From Rhodospirillaceae bacterium (lineage in GTDB: Bacteria; Pseudomonadota; Alphaproteobacteria; Dongiales; Dongiaceae), in NCBI GenBank assembly GCA_016712715.1, contig JADJQM010000001.1:1197001-1261000 (forward strand): a stretch of DNA of 64,000 bases, written 5' to 3'. Below the pieces are notes generated by a model. That model saw only the letters and a program-made list of their open reading frames with translations, did not search any database and was not told the DNA's origin. Position 1 is the first letter of the stretch. Each line of letters starts with the position of its first letter. The translations under genes and the position numbers were made by a program. Shown here one piece after another: positions 43,849-53,420 of this stretch.

Positions 43849-46263
43849 TTAGTTGCGCATCTTGCCGCCATTGGGATCGTAGAGGGGTGCTCCCAGGATT
43901 TCAGCCGGGAAGCGCTGGCCGCTGATCTCGATCTCGACCTTGGTGCCGGCCTTGGCTAGCTCTGTCGGCACATAGCCGAACGCCACCGACTTGCCCACGG
44001 AATGCGCATAGCCGCCCGACGAGACATAGCCGACGGCCTTGTCGCCAACCATCACCGCCTCGTCATTGGTGACGTCGATATCCTTCGTGGCAACCACCAT
44101 GGTGACGAGCTTCTTGGTCGGTCCCTTGGCCTTCTGCGCCAGTGCCGCCTCCTTGCCGATGAAATCCTTGCCCCAGTTGATGAAGGCGTCGAGCCCGCTT
44201 TCGGCCGCCGTGAAATCCGGGCGGTAGTCGAGGGTCCACACACCCCAGTTCTTCTCCAGCCGCAGGCTCATGAGCGCGCGGGCACCATACCAGCGGAGGC
44301 CCAGATCCTTGCCGGCCTCCTCGATCGCTTCGGCGAGGCGCAGCTGATAGGGCGGCGCCACATAGATCTCATAGCCCAGCTCGCCGGAGAACGAGACGCG
44401 CGCCAGGATCGCCGGCACACCGGCGACGAACGTGCGGCGGATGTCGAGGAACTTCAGCGCCGCATTCGAGACATCGTCGCGCACCAGCCGCGCCAGCAAC
44501 TCGCGCGAGCGAGGGCCGGAGAGAGCGATGCCGTGAAGCTCGTCCGACATGTTTCGATAGGCAACACCGGTCTCGGGTAGATGCTTCTCGAACCAGCGGC
44601 GATGCGCCTCCTGCATCGCGCCAGAGCCGAACAGCATGAAATGCTCATCACCCAGGCACGCCACCGTCAAATCACCATAAAGCTTGCCCTTGGGCGTCAG
44701 CATCGGCGTGAGTGACATCCGGCCCTGTTTCGGCATTCGCCCGGCCAGCACATGATCGAGGAAGGCACGCGCCCCCGGCCCCTTGAATTCGTGCTTCGCA
44801 AAGTTCGCGATCTCGATCGCCCCCACGGCCTCGCGCACCGCCTTCACCTCGCGCGCCACATAGTCATGGGCGCGGGGCCGGTTGAAGGTGGGTGCCTCAT
44901 GGGCATCCGCCGGCCCATCGGCGAACCACAGCGCATGCTCCAGGCCAAAGCCCTGGCCCCAGACCGCGCCCTTGGCGGTGAGGCGATCATAAAGTGCCGT
45001 CGTCTTCTGCCGGCGCCCCTTGGGCAGGGTCTCGTTGGGAAAGGTCATCACGAAGCGGCGTTCGTAATTCTCGGAGGATTTGATGGTGCCCCAGTCAGGT
45101 GTCGCGAAATTGCCGAAGCGCGCCACGTCCATCGCCCAGACGTCGATCGAGGGTTCCCCGTCCATCATCCATTCCGCCATGCAGAGGCCGACGCCACCGC
45201 CCTGGCAGAAGCCCGCCATGACGCCGACCGCGACCCAGTAATTGCGCATCCCCGGCACCGGGCCGATCATCGGGTTGCCGTCGGGGCCGAAGGTGAAGGG
45301 CCCGTTGATCACATTCTTGATGCCGGCGCGGCCCAAGGCCGGAATGCGCTGGAAGCCCAGCTCCAGCCGTTCGGCGATGTTGTCGAGCTTGGGTTCCAGC
45401 AGCTCATGGCCGAAATCCTGCGGCGTGCCCTTGACCGACCAGGGTGTCGCCCGCGGCTCATAGGTGCCGAGCAGCATGCCTTGGCGTTCCTGCCGGAAAT
45501 ACATGTTGCCTTCATAGTCGATGCCGGCCGGCAGCCGTTCCTCGCCGCGCTCGACGATCTCCGGGATCGCCTCGGTGATGAGGTAATGGTGCTCCATCGG
45601 CTGCACGGGGAGATGGATGCCGGCCAGATGCCCGACTTCGCGTGCCCACAAGCCGCCGGCATTGACGATCATCTCGGCATTGATCGTGCCGTTCGGCGTC
45701 ACGACATCCCAGCTGCCGTCGGGGCGCTGCTTCGTCTCGATCACCGGCGTGTGCGTGTAGTACCTGCCGCCATGCACCTTGGCGGCCTTGGCATAGGCAT
45801 AGCAGACGCCGGAGGGATCGATGTCGCCATCCAATGGATCCCACAATGCCGCGATGTAACGCGATGGATCAATCAGCGGATGGCGGCGTGCCGCTTCCTC
45901 GACGCTGATGAATTCCTGATCCAGCCCCATATAGCGCGCCTTCGAACGTTCGCGCTTCAGATAGTCATACCAGATCTGGTTGGAGGCGAGATAGAAGCCG
46001 CCCGTGGAATGCATGCCGACCGAATGGCCGGAGGTCGCCTCGATCTCCTTGTAGAGGTTGATCGTATAGCCCTGCAGCCGCGAGATGTTGGGGTCGGACG
46101 ATATGGTGTGGATCTGCCCCGCCGCGTGCCAGGACGAGCCGGAGGTGAGCTCGCTCCGCTCCAGCAGGATGACATCCTTCCAGCCGAACTTGGCGAGGTG
46201 GAACAGGATCGAGCATCCCACCACGCCACCACCGATGATGACGACCTTCGCATGCGTTTCCAT
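43849..46263 (-). CDS. Dimethylglycine/sarcosine dehydrogenase-like flavoprotein with GcvT domain
   Basis: An 804-residue protein. Residues about 1-380 are a DAO-type FAD domain: VVIIGGGVVGCSILFHLAKF and SGSSWHAAGQIHT, whose histidine is the covalent FAD attachment point of dimethylglycine and sarcosine dehydrogenases. An FAO_M-type linker follows, and residues about 430-800 are a GcvT/aminomethyltransferase domain (FAKHEFKGPGARAFLDHVLA; FSGELGYEIYVAPPYQLRLA; KDFIGKEAAL) that passes the methyl group to tetrahydrofolate. It oxidatively demethylates an N-methyl amino acid. I start at 46263, after AAGGAC. It lies 13 bp after the MttB-family gene, so both probably act on the same methylated substrate. 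Confidence 0.92.
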   Translation of the reverse strand: METHAKVVIIGGGVVGCSILFHLAKFGWKDVILLERSELTSGSSWHAAGQIHTISSDPNISRLQGYTINLYKEIEATSGHSVGMHSTGGFYLASNQIWYDYLKRERSKARYMGLDQEFISVEEAARRHPLIDPSRYIAALWDPLDGDIDPSGVCYAYAKAAKVHGGRYYTHTPVIETKQRPDGSWDVVTPNGTINAEMIVNAGGLWAREVGHLAGIHLPVQPMEHHYLITEAIPEIVERGEERLPAGIDYEGNMYFRQERQGMLLGTYEPRATPWSVKGTPQDFGHELLEPKLDNIAERLELGFQRIPALGRAGIKNVINGPFTFGPDGNPMIGPVPGMRNYWVAVGVMAGFCQGGGVGLCMAEWMMDGEPSIDVWAMDVARFGNFATPDWGTIKSSENYERRFVMTFPNETLPKGRRQKTTALYDRLTAKGAVWGQGFGLEHALWFADGPADAHEAPTFNRPRAHDYVAREVKAVREAVGAIEIANFAKHEFKGPGARAFLDHVLAGRMPKQGRMSLTPMLTPKGKLYGDLTVACLGDEHFMLFGSGAMQEAHRRWFEKHLPETGVAYRNMSDELHGIALSGPRSRELLARLVRDDVSNAALKFLDIRRTFVAGVPAILARVSFSGELGYEIYVAPPYQLRLAEAIEEAGKDLGLRWYGARALMSLRLEKNWGVWTLDYRPDFTAAESGLDAFINWGKDFIGKEAALAQKAKGPTKKLVTMVVATKDIDVTNDEAVMVGDKAVGYVSSGGYAHSVGKSVAFGYVPTELAKAGTKVEIEISGQRFPAEILGAPLYDPNGGKMRN

Positions 46264-46276
46264 AATTGTCGTGTCC

Positions 46277-47827
46277 TTAGTACCAGGCATCCGCCATGGA
46301 TTGTTTTCGGCGGTTCATGAAGTCATTGAGCGCTTCGTCCACGCCCGGATCGATTGCGGGATCGGTGTGGCTGGCCAGCAACGCGCGCCATTTCTTGTCG
46401 GCACGCACATCCGCCGGCCGTGACCCCGCATCGCGCCATTGCTCGAACGAGTCATTGTCGGCGAGATCCGCGTCATAGAAGGCGGTCGTGTAGTTCGCCA
46501 TCGTATGCGCACAGCCCAGGAAATGCTTGCCCGGCTCGACCTCGCGGAAGGCATCCATGGCCAAGGCATTCTCATCCATCGGCAATCCGGCCAGCAGTTT
46601 GTGCATCATGCCGAGATGGTCGCAATCGAGGATGAATTTTTCATAGCCCATGACCAGCCCACCCTCAAGCCAGCCCGCAGCATGGAGGATGAAATTGGCG
46701 CCACCCAGCAAGGCCGGCCACAGGGAATCGGCACTCTCCTGAGCCGCCTGTGAATCGGCGACCTTGGACGCCGTGAGCGAGCCGCCGCAGCGCAAGGGCA
46801 CGCCCAGACGTTGCGCCAGCTGCCCGATCGCGAGATAGGCCATGGCCGGTTCCGGCATGCCGAAGGTCGGCGCACCCGAGCGTAGCGACATGGAGGAGAG
46901 GAAGTTACCGTAGATGACCGGTGCGCCCGGCCGTTCCAATTGCGTGAGTGCGACACCGACCATGGCTTCGGCATGGGCCTGGGCGATGGCGCCTGCCGTC
47001 GTCACCGGTCCCATGGCACCGCCCAGGATGAACGGCACCACCACCGCCGCCTGGTTGGCGCGGGCATAGGCGCGGAGTGCCATCGACATGACACCGTCGA
47101 AGATCAGCGGCGAGTTGGTGTTGATGTTGCCGAGGATGACGCAGTTCTTGTCGACGAAATCGGCGCCGAACAGGATGCGGCACATCTCGATCGAATCCTC
47201 CGCGCGCTCGGGTGCGGTGACCGACCCCATGAAGGGTTTCGCCGAATGCTTGATATGGGCATAGACCATGTCGAGATGGCGCTTGTTGACCGGCACGTCG
47301 ACCGGCTCGCAGATGGTGCCGCCCGAATGATGCAGCCAGGGCGACATCCAGGTCATCTTGACGAAGTTCTTGAAATCCTCGAGCGAGCCATAGCGGCGGC
47401 CCTTCTCCTGGTCATAGACGAAGGGCGAGCCAGGCCGGCGCGAACACCACCGCATCGCCGCCGATCTCGACCGCATGGTTTCCGTCGCGCCCATGCTGGA
47501 TGAAGGTCCTGGGCGTGGTCTTCTTGATGATCTCGACCACATGCCCCGGCTCGAACTTGACACGCACGCCCTCGACCTTGGCGCCGGCCTTGCGCCACAG
47601 TTCCAGCGCCTCATCATCACCGCGGAACTCGACGCCGATCTCGGCCAGGATCTGCTCGGCCTGTGCGTGCAGCCGGTCAAGACCATCGGGCTGCAGGAAG
47701 GTGTAGGTGGGGATCTGCCGCCGCAGGGAAAGGGTGCTGCCACCGCCGGCCGCACGCGGCTGCGGTTGCGCGTCCTTGCGGCTGTTTGCGGGCTGGTGGT
47801 GGGCTCAGTAACAGCATCGCTTGCCAT
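46277..47827 (-). pseudogene. MttB-family (trimethylamine/betaine) methyltransferase, frameshifted near the 5' end
   Basis: From about 47420 down to 46277 the frame is a normal MttB-family barrel: YGSLEDFKNFVKMTWMSPWL, HHSGGTICEPVDVPVNKRH, PFMGSVTAPERAEDSIEMCR, GGAMGPVTTAGAIAQAHAEA and HFLGCAHTMANY. The 5' part continues in another frame (LRRQIPTYTFLQPDGLDRLH ... HAVEIGGDAVVFAPA), with a break at about 47424-47436 and a second one near 47770-47785 before the ATG at 47827. No in-frame TAG occurs, so this is a non-pyrrolysine member, of the group that includes glycine-betaine methyltransferase. It would move a methyl group to a corrinoid protein, but none is visible nearby. Confidence 0.8.
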
Positions 47828-47928
47828 GCGGACAACTTCACATCTATATTTTTTATGTGGTCCATGATCAAACGTCGCAGAGTTTAGGTAAACCCGAATT
47901 ATATTTGTCCGATGAATAGATTTTTCTT

Positions 47929-48867
47929 ATGAGTAAGCTCAGGCAGTTAATTGCTAATCCAAGCGCCCTCCTATCTTTTGAGGCGGCCGCACGGCTTCTC
48001 AGTTTTACAAAGGCCGCTGAGGAACTTGGAGTTTCCCAAGCTGCTGTAAGCGCCGCGATAAGGACCTTGGAAGGCAACTTGGCGGTTCGCTTATTCGTAA
48101 GAGATCATCAACGAGTTCGTCTAACAGAAGCTGGCAAAATACTTAGTTCAGACGTAGCAGTAGGGTTTGGGTATATTGCGCGATCTATAGAGGTTATCCG
48201 GCGCCCATCATTCCGCCGACATGTCACACTCTCGACGTCGACGGCGTTTGCTAGCCATTGGATAATTCCGCGGCTGCCAGGCTTTCGATTACTCTACCCG
48301 GAAATTGATCTTCGGATTCAGACGTCGGACCGAGATCTCGATCTTGAGAGGGATGAACTAGCTCTCGGAATCCGTCGCGGCAACGGGCAGTGGGAAAGCT
48401 ATCAAGCAGAGCATTTTGCGGATGAGATTCTCTTTCCAGTTTGCAGCTCAGGGTACTTGGACCAAGCTGGTCGCGTGAGCGAGATCGAGGATCTAGCTAG
48501 ATGTAAGCTCATTCATTTGGAAGAGCCCCATAGACCTCGGCCAACCTGGACTGATTGGTTTGCAGAAATGAACCTCAGCTACAAGGATGACGGCAATGGC
48601 CTGCGCTTGAACGACTATGGACTTGTAGTTCAGGCTGCTATCGGATCCCAGGGCGTCGCACTTGGCTGGGCCCATATCGTTGACCACCCAATTCAACAGA
48701 AACTTCTACATCGAATATGCGATTGGAGTTGGAGTACTGGACACCATTTCTATTTGGTAAGGCCCAAGGCTGTAGACATGTCACTAGACACAAAACTGGT
48801 AATGGAATGGATATTGGCAGAAGCAGCCACTCTGCCCCGGAGGTTCAAGATTGAGACCAAACAATAG
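47929..48867 (+). CDS. LysR-family regulator (GcvA-like)
   Basis: A 312-residue LysR regulator. The winged HTH is at residues about 10-68 (SFEAAARLLSFTKAAEELGV, SQAAVSAAIRTLEGNLAVRL) and the effector-binding domain from about 92 (RHVTLSTSTAFASHWIIPRL). The GcvA group often controls amino-acid or betaine metabolism. It is transcribed away from the MttB-family gene across a 101-bp gap, so it probably controls that operon. Codon use is AT-richer than the catabolic genes, like the enolase-superfamily and GlxA-type genes. Confidence 0.9.
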   Translation: MSKLRQLIANPSALLSFEAAARLLSFTKAAEELGVSQAAVSAAIRTLEGNLAVRLFVRDHQRVRLTEAGKILSSDVAVGFGYIARSIEVIRRPSFRRHVTLSTSTAFASHWIIPRLPGFRLLYPEIDLRIQTSDRDLDLERDELALGIRRGNGQWESYQAEHFADEILFPVCSSGYLDQAGRVSEIEDLARCKLIHLEEPHRPRPTWTDWFAEMNLSYKDDGNGLRLNDYGLVVQAAIGSQGVALGWAHIVDHPIQQKLLHRICDWSWSTGHHFYLVRPKAVDMSLDTKLVMEWILAEAATLPRRFKIETKQ

Positions 48868-48872
48868 TAACG

Positions 48873-49147
48873 TTGACTTGCCACTGAAGATTTCCTCCAA
48901 TTTTGGTTAGAGTCTGGCCCAGCAATGGAGACAGACGATGAAGGAGAGGCGGTTTTCGGAAGAGCAGATTATCGCGGTCCTGCGGGAGCACGAGGCCGGA
49001 GCGAAGACGGCGGATCTGGTCCGCAAGCACGGGGTATCTGAGGCGACGCTGTATATCTGGAAAGCCAAGTTCGGCGGGCTGGATGTAAGCGAAGCCAAGC
49101 GACTGCGGGCCCTGGAGGACGAGAACGGCAAGCTGAAGCGACTGCTT
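48873..49147 (+). pseudogene. 5' fragment of an IS407-like IS3 element (orfA, truncated)
   Basis: The end TTGACTTGCCACTGAAG (48873-48889) differs by one base from the inverted repeat of the IS at 26127-27399. orfA begins at 48938 (MKERRFSEEQIIAVLREHEA) and reads HGVSEATLY without the extra base seen in the other copy. It stops abruptly after ENGKLKRLL, where the palindromic element 49148-49335 begins. orfB and the right end are gone. Confidence 0.85.
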
Positions 49148-49335
49148 GTGTTTGAGTACCGAACTAGGACCCCCACCCAAAGGATCCCTATCGTATTGAT
49201 TGTGCGAGCAAAACAATTCGCGATATGGGGGTCCCGATCGGCGCCGATCGGGACCCCTCTCGAATCCAGATTTATAAGAGAAATCATATGGATGGTTGAA
49301 AATGGAAGGGGTCCCAGTTCGGTGCTGAAATACAC
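49148..49335. mobile_element. MITE-like palindromic element, copy 1 (188 bp)
   Basis: Nearly identical to 62569-62754. The ends are imperfect inverted repeats: left GTGTTTGAGTACCGAACT, right (reverse complement) GTGTATTTCAGCACCGAACT. The centre holds a perfect 30-bp palindrome at 49228-49257 with half-site GGGGTCCCGATCGGC. Between these are AT-rich arms. It has no coding capacity of its own but leaves an open frame through it. No direct repeat flanks it; the left neighbour is an IS orfA fragment and the right neighbour a helicase fragment. Confidence 0.75.
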
Positions 49336-50024
49336 CGAAGTGTGCCGGTTCATTTCGGACCAGGTCTACGAGGGACGTCTGACCAGCCATCCCGACACGG
49401 CAAGGCAGCGAGTGGGAGACACGTCGATGCCCGAGGCGGGAGCGTTATGGGTGCCTGTCCCATGAGGGAAGCTCGCAGATTTCACCCGAGCAAGTCTCTG
49501 CGATTCGCGCGACCATCGATGAGCTTATGCGCGGAACGTGGACCGAGAAAGACGGCACGACACGTCCTATGCGTGAAAGCCATATCATCGTGGTGGCGCC
49601 ATACAACGCCCAGGTCAACGCGCTGCAGGAAGCCCTGTCAGCGACAATCCGGGTCGGCACCGTCGACAAGTTCCAGGGTCAGGAGGCGCCCGTCTGCCTC
49701 GTCTCGATGACCGCATCGTCAGCGGAGGAAATGCCGATGGGAATGGAGTTCCTGTTCTCGCTCAATCGCATCAACGTCGCGGTGTCCCGTGCCAAGGGAT
49801 TGGCTGTCGTGTTCAGGAGTCCCCGTCTGCGGGAAGCTAAGTGCGAGACGGTCGAGCAAATGCAGCTCGTGAATACACTCTGCGCATTACCGGTGATGGG
49901 GTCGGTGTCTGCCGAAGCGGCGCGCGAGTATGCGGCAGCGCTCCGCCTCGTGGATGCGCGCGATAAGCTTCGCGAGCTTTTGGGCATCGTCCAGGCGATC
50001 ATCAATGACGAGACGGATTCCTGA
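49336..50024 (+). pseudogene. C-terminal fragment of a superfamily I DNA/RNA helicase
   Basis: Immediately after the palindromic element the reading is VCRFISDQVYEGRLTSHPDT, the post-motif III region of Dna2/RecD2-like helicases. One extra C near 49459 stops that frame; the next frame carries SHIIVVAPYNAQVNALQEAL, VGTVDKFQGQEAPVCLVSMT (motif V) and LNRINVAVSRAKGLAVVF (motif VI). The N-terminal Walker A half is missing, so the protein cannot be active. The stop TGA is at 50022-50024. Confidence 0.8.
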
Positions 50025-50196
50025 ACGCGTCGGCCGCATGTTCCGCCGCAAGCTGCAGGATTCGCCGCAACGCTACTACCTGAAGATCCGCCTGCAAGCG
50101 GCGCGCAACCTGCTGTTCTGCAGCGACGTGCCGATCCAGAACGTGGCGCTCTCCTGCGGCTTCTCAGGAGCGGAGGTGTTCTCGCGCTCCTTGAGT
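50025..50196 (+). pseudogene. Fragment of an AraC-type HTH
   Basis: The reading RMFRRKLQDSPQRYYLKIRL followed by QAARNLLFCSDVPIQNVALS and CGFSGAEVFSRSL is the end of a GlxA-type AraC regulator (second HTH). Only about 55 residues remain. It is followed without a break by an IS3 transposase fragment, which probably cut it. Confidence 0.7.
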
Positions 50197-50442
50197 GTGC
50201 TCAACATCAAGCGAACCAGGCGCATCTATGTCACGTTAGGCCTGCAATTGCACAACAAGACGCCTAAGCGCCGGGTCAAGGCCAAGCTTCGGAATGATCG
50301 TGCGCCAGCGTCCGGGCCGAACGAAACCTGGGCCATGGACTTTGTTCACGACCAATTGGCCATGGGGAAGAAGATACGGATTCTGAAGGTGGTCGATATC
50401 TTCTCGAAATTCTCGCCGGTCGTTGATCCCCGTTTCCCCGCA
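50197..50442 (+). pseudogene. Internal fragment of an IS3-family OrfB
   Basis: VLNIKRTRRIYVTLGLQLHN then KTPKRRVKAKLRNDRAPASG and NETWAMDFVHDQLAMGKKIR is the segment before and including the first catalytic Asp of an IS3-type OrfB, of a different subgroup from the IS at 26127. It ends near VVDPRFP. The remaining 303 bp to 50752 show no recognisable gene; a possible continuation (RPGRRGRLSPQKLKDGGS) has no family I know. Confidence 0.7.
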
Positions 50443-50752
50443 GAAGGGGTCGGACGAGACGTCAGGCCTGGCCGCAGGGGAAGGCTTTCCCCTCAGAAAC
50501 TGAAAGACGGCGGATCGACTGGAGGCCATTTCTTGTGCGTTGCAAAGGGCGGGAAGGAGACGTTCGGAGCGTTCTGCTCGAATGGCCGCTCTTGGCGCAG
50601 TAGGACGGCCTAAAATCTTAGCTCCTGCGAAGAGGGAAGCTATCACTCGGTCGGTTCAAGTTGGTTCTTCGCACGAAACCTGACAGTGCAATTGTGCCCG
50701 AACAGGAACACCTCTGCCCGTTAGCCGTTTCGCCTCGGCCTCTTGGCGCTTT

Positions 50753-51511
50753 TCATCGCCACCTTTCCATCCAGCCCAAGCTCTCTGAGGTCGGGCCATT
50801 GGACTTATACTCTGCCCCCAACGGCGCATTCCAACCAGAAGCGGCGACTGACGCGAAGATAGTGCAGTAGTCCAATTCGCCGTGATCTGGTGGCCCTCGG
50901 TCAGGCACGCTTGCGAACTGGACATGACCGATGATCGGCAGCAGCTCATTGAAACGCGTCGAGATATCGCCCTCGGTCCGGCCGATGTGATAGCAGTCGA
51001 ACATAAGCTTGAGATTTCTTTCCCCGACCGCTGTGATGATGTCGCGCGCCTGGTCCGTGGTTTGAAGGAAGTATCCCGGCGCATCGTGGCGATTAAGCGG
51101 TTCGATCAGGATTGTGATCCCAAGGTCCGCTGCCCGCTTCGCGGCATAGGACAGGTTCGCGACAAAGACAGCCCATGCGTCCGCGCCACTGGCGAATCCT
51201 GCCATGACGTGAACCATCACCGCTCCGACTTTTGCGGCGTAGGCCAGGGCCTGATCAATGGCAGCGCGGGCTTCAATCTCGCGTCCGGGCAAGGCGGCGA
51301 GTCCATTCTCGCCGGGCTTTCCGCGAACTGTGTTGATTCCCAGCATCCGCAGCCCGGTTTCGCTCAGGGCACGGGCGGTTTCTTCTGCCGGAGTTTCATA
51401 AGGCCAGTGACATTCAACCGCGTCAAAGCCGGCGGCCTTGGCAGCAGAGATAGCTGCAGGCAGGGGAATGTCCGCCCACAGAAAACCCAGATTGGCGGAA
51501 AACTGCGTCAT
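50753..51511 (-). CDS. otnI: 2-oxo-tetronate isomerase (OtnI/hydroxypyruvate isomerase-like)
   Basis: A 252-residue TIM-barrel sugar isomerase of the Hyi/OtnI family. The start MTQFSANLGFLWADIPLPAA is typical. Metal-binding and catalytic regions are ITILIEPLNRHDAPGYFL, LMFDCYHIGRTEGDI and GAEYKSNG. In the tetronate pathway OtnI isomerises 2-oxo-tetronate to 3-oxo-tetronate. Its ATG overlaps the otnC stop by four bases. It is the last gene of the operon; the next DNA leftward is the fragment graveyard, so no terminator was identified. Confidence 0.9.
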   Translation of the reverse strand: MTQFSANLGFLWADIPLPAAISAAKAAGFDAVECHWPYETPAEETARALSETGLRMLGINTVRGKPGENGLAALPGREIEARAAIDQALAYAAKVGAVMVHVMAGFASGADAWAVFVANLSYAAKRAADLGITILIEPLNRHDAPGYFLQTTDQARDIITAVGERNLKLMFDCYHIGRTEGDISTRFNELLPIIGHVQFASVPDRGPPDHGELDYCTIFASVAASGWNAPLGAEYKSNGPTSESLGWMERWR

Positions 51512-52158
51512 CCGTCCCACTCCACGTCGAATCTGGTGACCAACGCCTGCACCTGGCTGGCCGTCAGCCCGCGCGCTCCAGTTCCGCGCAACAGAAGGGA
51601 AAGGCGAGCCGTGGCCTCCAGTTCCTCGATCGCATTGCAAGCGGCATGCACATCCTTGCCTGCAACAACCGGACCATGATTGGCCAGCATCACGGCGCTG
51701 CGTTTGCCAGCAAGTCCGCGCACGGCATCGCCCATGGCGGGGTCTCCGGGCAGGAAGAACGGCAGGAGCTTTACCTTGCCCAGCTGCATGATGGCATAGG
51801 GCGTGAGCGGGGGCAGGAAGTTGTCTTCATCTGCATCGGGCAACATCGACAGGGCGACTGAATGGGAGGAGTGCAGGTGGACCACCGCCCCCGCCGTGCT
51901 GCGCGTGTCATAAAAGGCAGCGTGCAAGGGCATTTCCTTGGTCGGGGGATCACCGTCGATCAGGCGGCCCGTAGCATCGAATCGTGATAGCCGTGCTGGG
52001 TCCAGCTGCCCGAAACTGCTGCCTGTCGGCGAAACCAGAAGCCCGCCATCCGCAGTCCGGGCCGAGATGTTGCCGGTGCTGCCATGCGTAAGCCCCCGGT
52101 CAAAAAGCGAACTTGCCAATAGGCAGATCTGCTCGCGCAGCGCGGTTTCCGCACTCAT
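51508..52158 (-). CDS. otnC: 3-oxo-tetronate 4-phosphate decarboxylase (class II aldolase family)
   Basis: A 216-residue class II aldolase/adducin-family protein. GLTHGSTGNISARTADGGLL, PTKEMPLHAAFYDTRSTAGA, VVHLHSSHSVALS (the HxH zinc pair), and ANHGPVVAGKDVHAACNAIE are the family's metal and substrate sites. OtnC decarboxylates 3-oxo-tetronate 4-phosphate to dihydroxyacetone phosphate. It overlaps both neighbours (otnK upstream, otnI downstream) by four bases, so the three are coupled. Confidence 0.92.
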   Translation of the reverse strand: MSAETALREQICLLASSLFDRGLTHGSTGNISARTADGGLLVSPTGSSFGQLDPARLSRFDATGRLIDGDPPTKEMPLHAAFYDTRSTAGAVVHLHSSHSVALSMLPDADEDNFLPPLTPYAIMQLGKVKLLPFFLPGDPAMGDAVRGLAGKRSAVMLANHGPVVAGKDVHAACNAIEELEATARLSLLLRGTGARGLTASQVQALVTRFDVEWDG

Positions 52159-53417
52159 GCCGCCCCCATTGCATCAGAAAAGAACGAGGGCGCACCAAAG
52201 TTGCCGGATTTCAGGGCAAGAGCCATGGGGTGGCGGTTGCTTTCGCAATAGGTCCAAGGCACTCCGGGAGCGATTTCCCGCCCGATGTGCAGACGGTCAA
52301 CCCCCAAGGCCGTGGTGACCGCCCCGGATGTTTCGCCGCCTGCAACGACGATCCGGCGCGCGCCGGCATCTCGGGCTGCTACCGCACAGGTTGCCAACGC
52401 CTCTTCGACGATCTCACCCGCGCGGACACGTCCCAACCGCTCCTGTGCCGTGCGCACATCTTCCGGCTCAGCTGTGGCGTAGATGAGGGGCGCGCGGTCC
52501 ATGTCCTGCCTGGCCAACCATTCCAGCGCCGGCTCGGAGCCGGATTGGGCCAGATCCACTGGGTCAAGGCGCAGAGAGGGTGCGCCGGTGGCGGTGTAAT
52601 GGGCGACCTGCGCGTTCGTCATGGCCGAGCAACTTCCCGACAGGACGATAGCCGCACGCGGCAGGTTGGGGACAGTCGGTCCGTCCTTAGTGCCGGCAAG
52701 CCGGCCCACTGCAAGGTAGATGGCGGGCAACGGCATAGCCACGGCGCTCCCCCCGGTCATGAGCGGCATGTCGCGGCAGGCCTCGGCAATCACATCAAGA
52801 TCGGCATTCGCAACGGCATCAACGATCACATGCGCCGTTCCTTCCTTTGCAAGCCGCGCAAGCTCCGCGCGCAGAGCCTTGGCCCCTTGGGCCACGGTCA
52901 GCCGATCAGCCAATCCGACGGTTCCTTTCACCTGCGGCTGAAGAAGGCGCATCAGGTTGCTGTCGCGCATCGGCGTCAGCGGGTGGTTCTTCATCGGGCT
53001 TTCCGCCAGCGGGTGGCGGCCGACGAAGAGGTTGCCCATGAAGATCGTGCGGCCATTCTCGGGAAAAGCCGGGCAATAGATGGTCTGCGCGCAATCCAAA
53101 TCGGCCATCAACGCCTCGGCCACCGGGCCGATATTGCCTGTCGGAGTGGAATCGAAAGTCGAGCAGTATTTCCAGAAAAACCGTTCAGCCCCGGCGCGGC
53201 GCAGCCAGTCCAGCGCCGCCCGACATTCGGCGACGGCGATATCGACCGGCGCTGTGCGGCATTTCAGGGCGATGACCTCGAAGGCGGCAGCATCGGTGGG
53301 TGGCGCCTTGGGAATACCGATCCGCAACGAGACCTCGACCCCTGACCGCGCCAGAAGCCCGGCAAGATCGGTCGCCCCGGTAAAGTCGTCAGCAATGCAC
53401 CCGAAGAAGGCTGGCAT
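52155..53417 (-). CDS. otnK: 3-oxo-tetronate kinase (four-carbon acid sugar kinase)
   Basis: A 420-residue DUF1537-type kinase. The N-terminal sugar-binding domain begins FFGCIADDFTGATDLAGLLA with the DDFTGA motif, and has KYCSTFDSTPTGNIGP. The C-terminal nucleotide-binding domain has VVAGGETSGAVTTAL and RIVVAGGE-type glycines. It phosphorylates 3-oxo-tetronate at C4 with ATP. It lies 3 bp downstream of ltnD and overlaps otnC. Confidence 0.93.
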   Translation of the reverse strand: MPAFFGCIADDFTGATDLAGLLARSGVEVSLRIGIPKAPPTDAAAFEVIALKCRTAPVDIAVAECRAALDWLRRAGAERFFWKYCSTFDSTPTGNIGPVAEALMADLDCAQTIYCPAFPENGRTIFMGNLFVGRHPLAESPMKNHPLTPMRDSNLMRLLQPQVKGTVGLADRLTVAQGAKALRAELARLAKEGTAHVIVDAVANADLDVIAEACRDMPLMTGGSAVAMPLPAIYLAVGRLAGTKDGPTVPNLPRAAIVLSGSCSAMTNAQVAHYTATGAPSLRLDPVDLAQSGSEPALEWLARQDMDRAPLIYATAEPEDVRTAQERLGRVRAGEIVEEALATCAVAARDAGARRIVVAGGETSGAVTTALGVDRLHIGREIAPGVPWTYCESNRHPMALALKSGNFGAPSFFSDAMGAA

Positions 53418-53420
53418 GGT

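Noticed and set aside
44752..46320. Long plus-strand frame (522 codons) opposite the dimethylglycine-dehydrogenase-like gene
   Set aside because: Shadow of the real gene; His/Arg-rich composition, no ribosome site, no motifs.
46277..47827. Pyrrolysine-type trimethylamine methyltransferase
   Set aside because: No in-frame TAG is present; the gene belongs to the non-pyrrolysine group, and its breaks are ordinary frameshifts.
52113..53345. Plus-strand frame of 410 codons opposite otnK
   Set aside because: Antisense to a clear OtnK with coupled neighbours.
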